From contig NZ_JANADR010000001.1 in the NCBI RefSeq assembly GCF_024199925.1, forward strand, positions 8,621,501 to 8,685,500: a stretch of 64,000 bases of DNA, in the 5' to 3' direction. The notes under the pieces were generated by a model. That model did no database searches and was not told the DNA's origin. It was given only the letters and a program-made list of their open reading frames with translations. Shown here piece after piece: positions 38,306-48,244 of the stretch (its first letter is position 1; each line of letters starts with the position of its first letter). Source of the DNA: Bradyrhizobium sp. CCGUVB1N3 (GTDB taxonomy: Bacteria; Pseudomonadota; Alphaproteobacteria; Rhizobiales; Xanthobacteraceae). The translations under genes and the position numbers were made by a program.

Positions 38306-38635
38306 GTGCGGCCTACCACCATCAACCCGCGAGGGGTCGGCTATGCGCGCATGCCGCCGCTGCGCCTTCGGCTGCGCGGTGATCGCGGCCGCTTGAGGAC
38401 ACTGACGGACGCCATCGAGCGGGATCGGCCTCGCTCAGGATGGAGCCTTCAAATATCGCACGATCTTTCCCTTGCACAGTATAACGCCTTCGATCTCGCC
38501 CGCACTCTGATGGTACCGGTCACGCTTTTCCAAGTCGAAGGCGCATACGGCGTGATGCCGAGCGACGAACTCGACGACGCCGACGTGATCCTCGTCCACG
38601 AATACGATCCACACGAATTCATCCCGGCTCGTTGA
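38306..38635 (+). CDS. hypothetical protein of a mobile island
   Basis: A 109-residue frame whose second half has good protein character (WSLQISHDLSLAQYNAFDLA, PVTLFQVEGAYGVMPSDELD). The first 40 residues are Arg-rich and may not be translated. It precedes a toprim gene, an arrangement common in rhizobial conjugative regions. Function unknown. Confidence 0.5.
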   Translation: MRPTTINPRGVGYARMPPLRLRLRGDRGRLRTLTDAIERDRPRSGWSLQISHDLSLAQYNAFDLARTLMVPVTLFQVEGAYGVMPSDELDDADVILVHEYDPHEFIPAR

Positions 38636-38842
38636 GCCCGGTTTTCCCCTTGTGTGCCGCTTGCGAGCGGGCGGCCGCAAGGGAGGCTGCGCCGCGGCGG
38701 GCCGAATGCCCCGCATAATTCATCACTTGCCAAGCCGCGCCCTTGCCCCCTTCGCTCTTCGCGGCAAGGGCGGATGGTCCCGCAAGCTGCGGGAGTAGGA
38801 AATTCAAACGGGAAAGGGCCGGTACAGCGCCGGGAGGCAGAC

Positions 38843-39737
38843 ATGGAAAAGAAGGACATCGAAGAGCTGAAGACGCGTGTGCCCTGCGCTTCCGTGCTGG
38901 AGAAGGCCGGGTTTGCGATCGATCTGAAGGAAAGCACGCGCAAGGCCCTCAAATATCGCCGCGGCGGCGACATCATCATCGTCATCCATGACGGCAAAGG
39001 CTGGTTCGATGCGCTGTCCGACGCCAAGGGTGGATGTATTCTCGCTGGTGGAGCATCTCGACGGCCTCGCATTCCCGGACGTGCTGCAGCAGGTCACGGA
39101 TCTCGTCGGCTTTGTGCCGACCGAACCTGTCTGGACACGAAAGTCCAGCGAGCACCAGCCCGATCTCTGTCTCGTGGATCGCTGGCGTGCGCGACGTGGA
39201 CCATGGCGAGGCTCGCTGACCTGGTGCTATCTGCGCGACCGGCGTGGCATTCCGGAAGCGATCATCAGTGCCGCCATCCGCTATGGCGGATTGCGCGAAG
39301 GCCCGCACGGCAGCATGTGGGCAGCCCATCTCGACGGCGACGGCGTCGTGACCGGCTGGGAAGAGCGCGGGCCGGAATGGCGAGGCTTCGCCAGCGGCGG
39401 CAGCAAGGTGCTGTTTCGGTTCGGACCGGCCAATGCAAGTCGCATTTACGTCACGGAAGCCGCGATCGACGCGATGAGCCTCGCCGCAATCGAAGACCAG
39501 CAGCAGGATAGCCTTTATCTCAGCTCGGGAGGCGGTTGGGCGCCGGCGACGGTTGCCGCCATTCGGGTGCTGAGCGCGCGGTCAGGTGCACGCCTCGTAG
39601 CCGCGACCGATAACAATCGGCAGGGCGAGGTCTATGCCGAGCGGCTCGCGGTCATCGCGCAGGAGGTCGGCTGCGACTACCAGCGGCTTCGTCCCTGCGC
39701 CGATGACTGGAACGAGCAGCTAAGGACCCGCGCCTAA
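38843..39737 (+). pseudogene. toprim/DUF3991 primase-like protein, frameshifted
   Basis: From MEKKDIEELKTRVPCASVLE the DUF3991-type N-terminus runs to GWFDALSDAKG. An extra G near 39032 shifts the frame. The second frame continues DVFSLVEHLDGLAFPDVLQQ and has the toprim motifs (RIYVTEAAIDAMSLAAIE, RLVAATDNNRQGE). Removing one G joins AKGDVFSLV. Such proteins accompany relaxases and primases on integrative elements. Confidence 0.75.
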
Positions 39738-39956
39738 TCCTCGCGTTTTCGAAACATCCGAGAGCGAAACACAAAGGCTCGCGATTTCGCTTGATGCGTA
39801 CTCGGCAATGGTGCGCAGCAGGCGCGTATCTGCCGTGACGAATCTTGATCCGGTTCTGTGTGTCGCAATCAGATAAACGCAATCATAGGTCGGATGCGAA
39901 AGCTCGATCGCTCGGCGCGTTGCATCGCGATGCTGGCGTCGACGACGAGCGGTCAA
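39720..39956 (-). pseudogene. PIN-domain (VapC-like) toxin fragment
   Basis: Reads AIELSHPTYDCVYLIATHRT then GSRFVTADTRLLRTI, the C-terminal half of a VapC PIN domain with the conserved TAD. The N-terminal catalytic Asp region and any VapB antitoxin are missing. Confidence 0.55.
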
Positions 39957-39957
39957 A

Positions 39958-40725
39958 GCCGTTCGGACAACCGGTATTGGGCGAGGCCAAGCCAGGTGCG
40001 GGTGGCAACATCGCCGCTGTCGCCGTCGCTAATTCGTCGCCTGACGGTTATACGCTCGGACTGGTCACCGGTGCCCACGCGATTTCGGGCGCGCTGTATA
40101 AGACGTTTGCCTATAATCCGGTTGACAGTTTCGAGATGGTTTCGACGCTCGTCTTTTATGGGCTCGTCGTTGCCGTGCGATCAGACCATCCGGCAAAGAC
40201 CTTGCCAGAACTGATCGCGCTCGTGAAACAAAAGCCCAACGAACTCAGTTTCGGATCGGCCGGATTTGGCAGTACCCATCATCTCGCCGGCGAACTCCTG
40301 AACACGACCGCCGGCATCAAGATGGTCCACGTGCCCTACCGCGGCGATGCGCAAAGCATGACAGCCTGCTTAGTGGAGAGGTCCCGGTCATCATTGGCAC
40401 GACCGTCTTGTTGGCCGGGCAAATCGAAAGTGGAGCCGTCCGTGGGTTGGCCGTGACGTCACCTTCGCGCACGCCCCTGTTGCCGAACGTGCCGTCGGCC
40501 GAGGAAGCGGGCCAAGCGGGATATGACGTCCGGACCTGGGCAGGACTCGTGGCCCGGAAAGGCACACCCGCCGACATTGTGAGCAAATTGAACGCAGAAG
40601 CCGCCGCGATGCTTAAGGATCCCGCCGTTAAAAAGGCGCTTGAGACCGCAACCGGTGGCGAAGCGCGCGGAAGCACTCCCGTGGAGATGCGAACGCGAGA
40701 TCGTGAAATGGTCGAAGATCATTGA
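39958..40725 (+). pseudogene. Bug/TctC-family solute-binding protein, truncated and frameshifted
   Basis: The frame starts within FGQPVLGEAKPGAGGNIAAV and has SPDGYTLGLVTGAHAI and FGSAGFGSTHHLAGELLNTT, typical of Bug periplasmic receptors. It shifts near 40370 and continues in a second frame with GLAVTSPSRTPLLPNVPSAE. Signal peptide and first lobe strand are missing. No TctA/TctB is nearby. Confidence 0.75.
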
Positions 40726-40916
40726 TGAAGCAGGCATAGCTCGCATCGATTGAGGGCAGTTCGTAGCAATCCTTATCGTCCATCATCGGCGAATCATCAC
40801 CGACGATGTTGACTCTTGCCTTTCGTCGCGAGATTCCCGGTTGCGGGGAAGGCCGGCGCCGCCACGGCGACGAACATTTTCGATTATTTAGTATCTTTTT
40901 GAATTAATTTGATCGT

Positions 40917-42389
40917 GTGGCCCATTGGAGCTTCGTCCCGGAGAGGGGGATGCTCTTCCTGCCGGCGATTGAGGACGTCATGACCATGCTATTCCGGAAC
41001 GCGGACTTGCTTCCTGCCGCGATAGCGCTCGGCGCGGTGCCTATCGCCAATCGCGATCCGTCATCTTCCGGCTTTTGGCTCGGCCTTGCGATGGCGTCGG
41101 TCGCAGCCATCGCAGTCATCGGGGCACGATTTTGGAACAAGAGGGACAATATCCCTTTGGACGAGGATCGTCTTGCGATCAGTGCCTTTTCCACCATCGT
41201 GGACGGGGTCGCGGTGTTCGACAAGCAGGGCTGCCTGACCGCGAATGACGCGGCGGCACGAATTCTCGGCTTGAAGAGCGGGCGCGATATGGTCGGCCTT
41301 CAATTGAGCGCCATCTCCCTCGACCCCCAGCCCAATGGCAAGAGCGTCGGTCAGTGCTTCGCGGAAACCGCAGCCGTCGTCGCCAAAAACGGAAGCGCGA
41401 CGTTCGAATGGTGGCTTCGCCGGACGGATGGAACTCCTGTTCCGATCAGAGCCGGCCTGGTGCCCGCCACGTGCAGGGGCAAGCAGATCAACATCTGTTC
41501 CTGGCAGGACATCTCGGCCCTGGTCGAGATACGTGACGAGCGCAAGCGAACGATAAATGCGCTGGCCGATGATCTTGACAGGAGCGTCATGGGAGTTGTC
41601 GAAGCGGTCTCGTCACAGGCCGCCGAACTCAACCACGCGGCGGGCTCTCTGTCGTCCTTGGCCGAGCAAAATGAAAGCGAAGCAAAGGCAGTTGCACTTT
41701 GTTCCGAGCAGGCGTCGGTAAGCGTCCAGTCCATGTCCTCTGCAGCGACGGAATTGTCTTCCGCCATACAGGAAATTGGTCGCCAGGTTGAAGATTCCGC
41801 CACGGTCACACGGGCCGCAGTCACGGAAGCAGGCCGGGTGGACCGCATCATGAGTGAGCTTGCGACCGCTTCACAGAAGATCGGCGACGTGGTCAATCTG
41901 ATAAACGCTATCGCAAGCCAGACCAATCTGCTTGCCTTGAACGCGACGATAGAAACGGCCCGGGCGGGTGAAGCCGGCAAGGGGTTCGCGGTCGTCGCTC
42001 AGGAGGTGAAAGCTCTAGCAAGTCAGACCGGCAAAGCGACGGACGAAATCGCCGTGCAAATCGGATCTGTTCAGTCCGCCTCTCGTGAGGCGGTCGAGGC
42101 CATCAAAGCCATTTCGGTCACAATCAACAAGATCAGCGGCATCGCATCGGCCATCGCTTCGGCCGTCGAAGAACAGGGGACCGCCACCACGCTCATTGCC
42201 CGGAACGTCCAACAGGCCTCAGACAGCGTCGACCAGGTAAGCGGAAGAATTGCGACTGTCACCCGGGCGTCCACAGAGACTGAAGAGGCCTCGAGCCAGG
42301 TCGTCAATGCCGCGCAGCATCTCTCTCAACACTCGGTGCGGCTCAAAAGTGACGTTAGCGACCTCGTTCTCAAGATGAGGGCGGCTTAG
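40917..42389 (+). CDS. methyl-accepting chemotaxis protein with PAS domain
   Basis: A 490-residue receptor (GTG start) or 469 residues from the ATG at 40980. Hydrophobic segments at about 26-42 and 55-69 form a membrane anchor with almost no periplasmic loop, so the ligand is probably cytoplasmic or membrane-borne. A PAS-like domain follows ([20 protein letters not shown], then the [16 protein letters not shown] region). The signalling hairpin is [36 protein letters not shown]. It should control a CheA kinase elsewhere. No che genes are nearby. The frame is intact amid decayed neighbours. Confidence 0.82.
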   Translation: MAHWSFVPERGMLFLPAIEDVMTMLFRNADLLPAAIALGAVPIANRDPSSSGFWLGLAMASVAAIAVIGARFWNKRDNIPLDEDRLAISAFSTIVDGVAVFDKQGCLTANDAAARILGLKSGRDMVGLQLSAISLDPQPNGKSVGQCFAETAAVVAKNGSATFEWWLRRTDGTPVPIRAGLVPATCRGKQINICSWQDISALVEIRDERKRTINALADDLDRSVMGVVEAVSSQAAELNHAAGSLSSLAEQNESEAKAVALCSEQASVSVQSMSSAATELSSAIQEIGRQVEDSATVTRAAVTEAGRVDRIMSELATASQKIGDVVNLINAIASQTNLLALNATIETARAGEAGKGFAVVAQEVKALASQTGKATDEIAVQIGSVQSASREAVEAIKAISVTINKISGIASAIASAVEEQGTATTLIARNVQQASDSVDQVSGRIATVTRASTETEEASSQVVNAAQHLSQHSVRLKSDVSDLVLKMRAA

Positions 42390-42515
42390 AAAGCGTTCCC
42401 CGACCTTAGTTAAGTCGCGATGGACTTCTGGAGGCCCACGCCCTTACCGCCTCACGGCGAGTTCTGGTCGGCACGAACGACTTCCGCGCAATGAGAGAAA
42501 TGGAAGTGATCGCTG

Positions 42516-42854
42516 TTGGACCGGAATGACAGAAGGCAGGGATGTAGCGGTCAGGAGACTGATCTCCTCGCCATCTTCGAAACGGAGACCGGCTTGCGTT
42601 TTGCGCTTCATGTGGAAGTCAAGCATCCCGGGGATAGATTTAGGGAGGGCGGACGTCAGGCCACCGCGTATCCGATTAGAGCACACTGTTGGGCAACTGG
42701 CGCGCCTGCCAAGGTTTTGCGACACTCGATGGCCACGACCGCATTGCTATATGGTGAGGCAAAGCTCGGCGAATACGCAGCTCATGCTTCGCACTTTGCG
42801 ACCGTTCTCACTTTTGAGGAAATCAAAAAGCACTTCCCGCATGTTGCGCCGTAG
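42516..42854 (+). CDS. hypothetical protein, possibly PD-(D/E)XK-like, partial
   Basis: A 112-residue frame with ETDLLAIFETETGLRFALHV then EVKHPGDRF, compatible with the D...ExK core of restriction-like nucleases, and a well-composed C-terminus (EYAAHASHFATVLTFEEIKK). No good start codon is seen and the upstream part is lost, so it may be a fragment. Confidence 0.4.
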   Translation: MDRNDRRQGCSGQETDLLAIFETETGLRFALHVEVKHPGDRFREGGRQATAYPIRAHCWATGAPAKVLRHSMATTALLYGEAKLGEYAAHASHFATVLTFEEIKKHFPHVAP

Positions 42855-42894
42855 CGGAGGTTTGATCCGCAGCCGCTCGACGTCAATAGAACTC

Positions 42895-43376
42895 AAGATG
42901 GCCTATGCCGCTGCGGTCGCAGGTGAGGGGAGCGCGAAGCCGAAGCCAATGAAGGATGTGCCGCGCTCTGTCGGCGCGCTTAGCAGATCCTATTATCAGA
43001 GCGACGCATTCCGCACTCTGGGTGAGGGTAGCTAGTCCGGCTATCGCGGGCGCCTCGAGCAGATGCGACGCGACCACGGCCACCGTGCCGTCGCCAGTCT
43101 GACGAAGGAACGCATCGATGAGAAGATCCTCAAACCGCTATCCAACAGGCCGGGCGCAACTCAGGATGGATGCGAGCTGCAACGACGGCGGCCAGGCTCC
43201 CACTCGACTGCAAGCCGCACGGCTTGCGCAAGGCCCTCGGTCGCCTGCTGGCCGATGCCGGTGCAACCGCCCACGAAATCACGGCGGCACTCAGCCACCT
43301 GACGCTGACCGAACTGGAACGTTACACGCGGGAAGCCGACCGTCACCGGGGTGGCCGTCGCGCAAACCTGTTCTAG
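42895..43376 (+). pseudogene. tyrosine integrase, stop codon and internal deletion
   Basis: The N-terminal part reads MAYAAAVAGEGSAKPKPMKD to SYYQSDAFRTLGEGS and meets TAG at 43033. The same frame continues SGYRGRLEQMRRDHGHRAVA then LTKERIDEKILKPL. After a deletion the C-terminal part LDCKPHGLRKALGRLLADAG with LERYTREAD (catalytic Tyr) follows. The catalytic Arg block is missing. Confidence 0.7.
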
Positions 43377-43503
43377 GGCGACCTTGACCACAAAGGTCTT
43401 CAGCCGAGGTAAACACGTCATCACGCCGCCTCGAAGCGTTTGGGAAACAGGCCGCGCTCGCGCGTAAGGACTACGAGGACCGTCGGCGCCGGCAGGCGCA
43501 AGG

Positions 43504-43629
43504 TGTGTTTCGGCGTGGGGTCTCAACCATGATCGGCATGGGGGTCCCATCGTTTCAATTCAATGAAATCAATGGCCTGAAGGGGTCCCGACGACGCCGA
43601 TGGGGGTCATTTTTCGATCAGCATTCACA
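43504..43629. repeat. 126-bp dispersed unit, copy 2
   Basis: Same orientation as 18532-18658 and highly similar. It ends ATTCACA at 43629, about 100 bp before the NEL effector stop. Confidence 0.7.
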
Positions 43630-43725
43630 GCGTTTGCTCGACGCATGGCAGGACGACACCCTGCGAGCCTTCATGGACCCGTCAAAATCGGTCCATGCGG
43701 AGGCCTTTGCAACTGGATAGCCGCT

Positions 43726-46281
43726 TTACAGCTCAACCCCATGGTCCGCGAGAATCTGACGCGTCAGGGGGCCCTTGATCTCGCGGGCGATCTCGTCACG
43801 GATCTGCGCTCCGAACTCCCGCTCGGCATCTCTGTTGCCGATCAGGTCATGATCGGCAAGCCGTTGCTGGAGGCGGTTGTCGAACTCTTCGCCCATTGCC
43901 TCGACGAGCCGATCCTGCATCTGTGCGTGGGCTTCGGGGGCGATCCGGCTCACCACCGTCTCCCAGGGCTGCCAGCGGGTTGCCAGATAGTCGGCGAACC
44001 CCGTCGCCTCCTCCTCGCGCACCCGCGTCTCGGCCATGCTGAGATCGTAGTCGGTAACCCATGAGACGCCGAAGAAGCGCATGTCCGGGGCGATGTGCCG
44101 TAGCTCCAGCTTCTCGCGCAGCTTGACCTGATAGGCGAGATAGACCTCGATCTCGTCGACAAAGCGGAGCGAGTTGACCTTCTCCCGGGCGATTCCCTCG
44201 AGCGCGCCCAGGCGGAACAGAACGCGGCCCTGTTCGACGAGATCACCGAGCCGATGGTCATAGGCGCCGCCCTCGACGTCAGCGCTCAGTCGTGCGCTCT
44301 GCATGCCGTTCCAGGTCAAAGTGATGCGATCCTCGCAGCTCTCGCTCGCCCCGAAGGCCTGCTGAAAGTAGTGCTGGCGCAATTGCGGCCTCATCGCCGC
44401 CTGCTGCAGATCTTCGATCACGGCCTGCCGGAACTGGGGATTGCCAGAATTTACGGTGTCCCGCAGCCTGTCGAGAAAGCGCGCGTATTCGGGAGCACCC
44501 GCCTCCTCGGCGAAGTTCTGCCAGGCGGCCAATGACTCCGGCGCCTCGTCGAGCCAGTCCGCCACCACTTCGGGCAGCGGCCGCGCCTGAGTTTCCGCGA
44601 TTGCCTCGTCCATCGAAAAGAAGACCCGAGGACCGACATAGCCTGGCGCATTCAGGGCCGCTGCCAGATTCGTCCTCACCCGCTCGGAAAGCGAATTATT
44701 CTCCAGATAAGCCATACACCCAGAACCCAGCTGCGTTAGCAGGGACTCCGGCAGGCTGGCCAGCCGGTTGTCGCGCGCCTCGAGCACCTGGAGCTCGGCC
44801 GGGAGGGTCTCGGGCAGACTGGTCAGCCGGTTGCCGCTGGCATGAAGCCTCTGGAGCTCAGGCGGGAGGGTCTCGGGCAGGCTAGTCAGCTGGTTGTCGC
44901 GGACGAAAAGCAACTGGAGCTCGGAAGGAAGACTCTCGGGCAGGCTGGTCAGCCTGTTGCCGTCGGCTTCAAGCTCTTGAAGTTCGACCGGGAGGTTATC
45001 AGGCAGGCTCATCAGCCGGTTGCCGCCGACGGCAAGTAACTGAAGTCCAGCCGGGAGGGTCTCAGGCAGGCTGGTCAGCCGATTGCCGCGAACGTCGAGG
45101 TCCTGGAGCTCGGCGGGTAGCGTATCTGGTAGGCTGGTCAGGTGATTGGCGCCGAGGGCGAGGGTCTGAAGGCCCTCCGGAAGTGTTGCGGGCAGGTTGG
45201 TCAGCTGGTTGCCGCCAAGGGCAAGTATCTGAAGTCGAGCCGGAAGAGTGTCCGGCAGGCTTGTCACCCGATTGCCGCGAACATCTAAGTGCCGCAGCTC
45301 GGTCGGCAAGCTTTCTGGCAGGCTGGTCAGGTGATTGAAGCCGACTTTGAGGGTCTGAAGGCGCTCCGGGAGTGTTGGGGGCAGGCTGGTCAGCTGGTTG
45401 CGGCCGATGGTGAGTGATTGAAGTGCCGGCGGCAGGGTGTCGGGCAGGTACATCAACTCGTTGTCGCTGACGTCGAGCGCCCCGAGATCGGGCGGAAGGG
45501 CGGGGGGCAAGGTCGTCAGGCGCAGGTGTGATAGGTCCAACTGTGGATAGAAGGCCCAAGCTTTGATTCGTCTTACGGCCTCGTGCCGGTCCTCCCCTTC
45601 TGTCTGCTCCTCTTCGCCAGCCCAACTGTTCAGGACCTGGCCAAGCTGCGATCGGTGGAGGACGGGATGTTCAACGTTCGTCGGATTGCTGGCAGGGGAG
45701 GCCTGCCGATCACTCAAAACTTCGCCCCACCGCGCGGGCGCCAGCGTGAGCCAGTGCCCTTCTTCTGAAGTATTGCTATGGCCCCGTCCAGGCTCTCGAT
45801 CGAGGCTCAATTCCCCGAGATCATCCTCCCAAGGCAGGCCAAGCGTGGTTGGCCACTCATCATCGGCTTGCTCCGACGAATACTCCTCCCGATCGAGACT
45901 ATGCGTCGGCAAGTGGACAGCTGAATCCATGCCGTGCCGATAGCCCATGACACTGAAATCGCCCTCTGGCACCAGGCCACGGCGATTCGCCGCCGCAAAA
46001 ACCCCATGCTCATTGCAGCCCTGTTCAGATTCAACGGGCGGACTTGAGGGCAGCTGCGACGTGCCTTCGTCGACGAGGTCTAACCAGTCCGCATCTGTGT
46101 TCGACACTGCACAGGGGTGGCCGGGGAGATGTGGACTGCGGGCCGGGAGCTCGCGCAAGTGCAACTCGTTTAGCTGCTGCTCAAACCCCATTTGGTTCGC
46201 TTGCGGCTGCTGCACCTCATCGCGGTCTGTCCGCGCGAAATCCGGCGCTTCAAACGGGTTGTCATTGTTTAACCGATCCAT
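43726..46281 (-). CDS. NEL-type E3 ubiquitin ligase effector (NopM-like)
   Basis: An 851-residue protein. Residues 1-250 form a variable N-terminal secretion region, then 13 leucine-rich repeats of about 20 residues (LQ.L.V.GN.LTSLPE.LP.E) at roughly 255-540. The NEL domain completes the protein. Its catalytic Cys is Cys649 in ESCEDRITLTWN, with VSWVTDYDLSMAETRVREEE behind. NEL proteins (IpaH, SspH, NopM) pass ubiquitin to host proteins after type III delivery, the LRR choosing the target. A tts box at 46341-46369 marks control by TtsI, hence induction by flavonoids. The gene appears intact. Confidence 0.9.
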   Translation of the reverse strand: MDRLNNDNPFEAPDFARTDRDEVQQPQANQMGFEQQLNELHLRELPARSPHLPGHPCAVSNTDADWLDLVDEGTSQLPSSPPVESEQGCNEHGVFAAANRRGLVPEGDFSVMGYRHGMDSAVHLPTHSLDREEYSSEQADDEWPTTLGLPWEDDLGELSLDREPGRGHSNTSEEGHWLTLAPARWGEVLSDRQASPASNPTNVEHPVLHRSQLGQVLNSWAGEEEQTEGEDRHEAVRRIKAWAFYPQLDLSHLRLTTLPPALPPDLGALDVSDNELMYLPDTLPPALQSLTIGRNQLTSLPPTLPERLQTLKVGFNHLTSLPESLPTELRHLDVRGNRVTSLPDTLPARLQILALGGNQLTNLPATLPEGLQTLALGANHLTSLPDTLPAELQDLDVRGNRLTSLPETLPAGLQLLAVGGNRLMSLPDNLPVELQELEADGNRLTSLPESLPSELQLLFVRDNQLTSLPETLPPELQRLHASGNRLTSLPETLPAELQVLEARDNRLASLPESLLTQLGSGCMAYLENNSLSERVRTNLAAALNAPGYVGPRVFFSMDEAIAETQARPLPEVVADWLDEAPESLAAWQNFAEEAGAPEYARFLDRLRDTVNSGNPQFRQAVIEDLQQAAMRPQLRQHYFQQAFGASESCEDRITLTWNGMQSARLSADVEGGAYDHRLGDLVEQGRVLFRLGALEGIAREKVNSLRFVDEIEVYLAYQVKLREKLELRHIAPDMRFFGVSWVTDYDLSMAETRVREEEATGFADYLATRWQPWETVVSRIAPEAHAQMQDRLVEAMGEEFDNRLQQRLADHDLIGNRDAEREFGAQIRDEIAREIKGPLTRQILADHGVEL

Positions 46282-46340
46282 CCCATTCTCCCTTGGCCAG
46301 ATCCGAACAGCTACGCCGGATCCAGATCGAAACGTTCTGA

Positions 46341-46369
46341 CTAAGAGGCGTAGTTTTCGAGAAGCTGAC
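46341..46369 (-). promoter_or_regulatory. tts box (TtsI-binding promoter element)
   Basis: Read on the minus strand the element starts GTCAGCTTCTCGAAAACTAC, matching the rhizobial tts box core GTCAGCTT-TCG-AAGCT closely. It lies 60 bp before the effector ATG and faces the gene. Confidence 0.85.
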
Positions 46370-46546
46370 GAGAAATTAGAATGGGGGTCTCTGCCGATGA
46401 GGTCCCGTCGCGGGATTGGTAGGAATTGAAGGTGGAGTAGTCTCCGAGGTGATCAACCTCGAATTATCCGGCGTTGGAGCGCCGGACCGGAGACCACGCT
46501 GACCAGCAATATCACGAAGTCGCATGCCCCACAGTGTGAAGGAGAG

Positions 46547-46664
46547 ATGGCTCCCCAACTTTTCGACGATTGGTTCGATCCGATTGAAACTGCTGTGCGG
46601 GAACGAGCGCGGGAATTTATTGAAGAATTGATCCGCGGTGAGCTTGATGCGGCCCTTGCCCGTC
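46547..46664 (+). pseudogene. IS256-family transposase, N-terminal fragment
   Basis: Reads WFDPIETAVRERAREFIEEL then IRGELDAALARPR, the N-terminus of mutator-type transposases. It is cut by the truncated IS110 gene that follows on the other strand. Confidence 0.65.
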
Positions 46665-47452
46665 CGCGAGGCCGAGAAAGGCCATCAACTGGCGGGGATT
46701 GTCGAAGCGGGAGAAGTCGCCGACCTCGGCAACCACCGTCACGGCAACGATGAAGGCGACGCCGCGCATGGCCTGCACGGCCTCTACGAACGGCGTCATC
46801 GACCATTGTGGCGCCAGGTCCTCGATCCGCTTGGTCAAGCAGTCCACACGGGCCTCAGCGTCGGTCACGGCATGAATGTAGTCCTGCAGAACGATTTGGC
46901 TCGCCGGGTGATCGAAGCGCACCGTGGTGAGCCAGCGACGATAAGCCAGAGTCCACCCCTTCTTCCCGGCATAGATGCGGCCATGTCGGAGCAGGAAGCC
47001 TTGGAGATGTTGCCGCGCCTTGCCGAGCACACGCATCCCCGTGGCGCGGGCTCTCACCAAGTCGCGCATGGCCTCATGCGCCGCATCCGGAATCCACACC
47101 GCTGTCAGCTCGCCGCTCCGGTGCAGCTTGGCCAGCATCGCCGCATCGCGCCGGTCGGTTTTTACCCGATCCCCGGCCTTCATCAGGATCAGCGAGGGGG
47201 CCACCACAATGCAGTTGTGCCCCAGTCCCGTCAGTTGTCCCGATGCAGGCCATATCCGCAGGGGCCGGCTTCGTAACAAGAACTGACCTGCCGGTCACCC
47301 TTGCCAAGCTTCTTCGCCAGCTTGGCGATTTGATCGGCGCGATTAGGGATGATCCCCAAGTTAGGAACTTCCCCGCCGCGCATCCCTTCCGCCACTGCGA
47401 CCGAAATCGTCGCCTTGTGCACATCCAGCCCTACGAAAATGCTATCGTTCAT
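46665..47452 (-). pseudogene. IS110-family transposase, frameshifted and truncated
   Basis: It starts MNDSIFVGLDVHKATISVAV and reads to CYEAGPCGYGLHR. A two-base insertion near 47238 ends that frame; the next frame continues QLTGLGHNCIVVAPSLIL, KTDRRDAAMLAKLHRSGELT and MRGVAFIVAVTVVAEVG. Homology stops at NPRQLMAFLGL, so the serine-containing end is lost. Confidence 0.8.
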
Positions 47453-48244
47453 CAGGCCCGCTCCCCATGCTTGAGGCTCGGCGCCGGACCATCCGGCGCA
47501 ACCCTCGATAGGAGCTTGCCGCGGGGCGGGCCGCCCGTCACCTCAGAGGGCAAACATAGGGTCTAGGCTAGTTAGCTCGAGTTGGACTATGATGGATTGG
47601 AGTGAGAGTTTAATGCTCTCGATGAGACAGGGCGGTGTGTGCATCGGGAGGTCAAAAAAGTCCATTGAAGACAAATGTGACACGCCGTTCTTGAACTAAT
47701 TGCGCGCGTCCCAGGACCTCGCACCGGGCGCAGAGCGGCCGTTTGCGAACCTTGGTGAGGTGGCGACTGCCGTCATGGTCGTCGAGTCCCGTGTACGGTT
47801 CGCATAGGACCGAATGCATAGCGCGCAGACGAAGCCCAGTGATTCAGCGCTGGCCAACCGCAGAACACGATCTAAGCGGGATGTGGGTGCGACATCGTGG
47901 CTTCGCGCTTTGAGGCAAATCATCGCTGAATTTGACGCGACTATGCAGCGGATTGGCGGATTTCTGGCATGCGGCAATAAGGCTACCCGCCGTTGCGCGT
48001 ACTGGCATAAGCTGCACATCACAGCTATCCAATCTTCCAATACCGTCTGCAACCTAAGCGATACGCTCGGAGCGCGCGTAACGATGAAAAGGGTGTGCGC
48101 GAAAGAGGGAGCCCAGTACGTCGTCTGCGCCTCCAGCCTTCAGCGCCAAGAAGAAGGGACCAGGGCAATGTGTCCAGCGCATAGTCGACATCTGCTGAAT
48201 TCTGTGCCGTAGCAGAGGGTAGGCTCGCGTATTGGAGTTACATC
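47453..48244. other. about 800 bp without a recognised gene
   Basis: Frames at 47696-48052 (minus) and 47814-48212 (plus) overlap each other and match nothing I know. The region separates IS debris from the sulfatase cluster and should contain its promoter. No sigma-54 or tts motif was seen. Confidence 0.4.

Noticed and set aside
44600..45560. Tandem-repeat-like DNA of about 60-bp period
   Set aside because: This is simply the coding pattern of the leucine-rich repeats of the NEL effector; not a CRISPR or minisatellite, as the units diverge and have no spacers.
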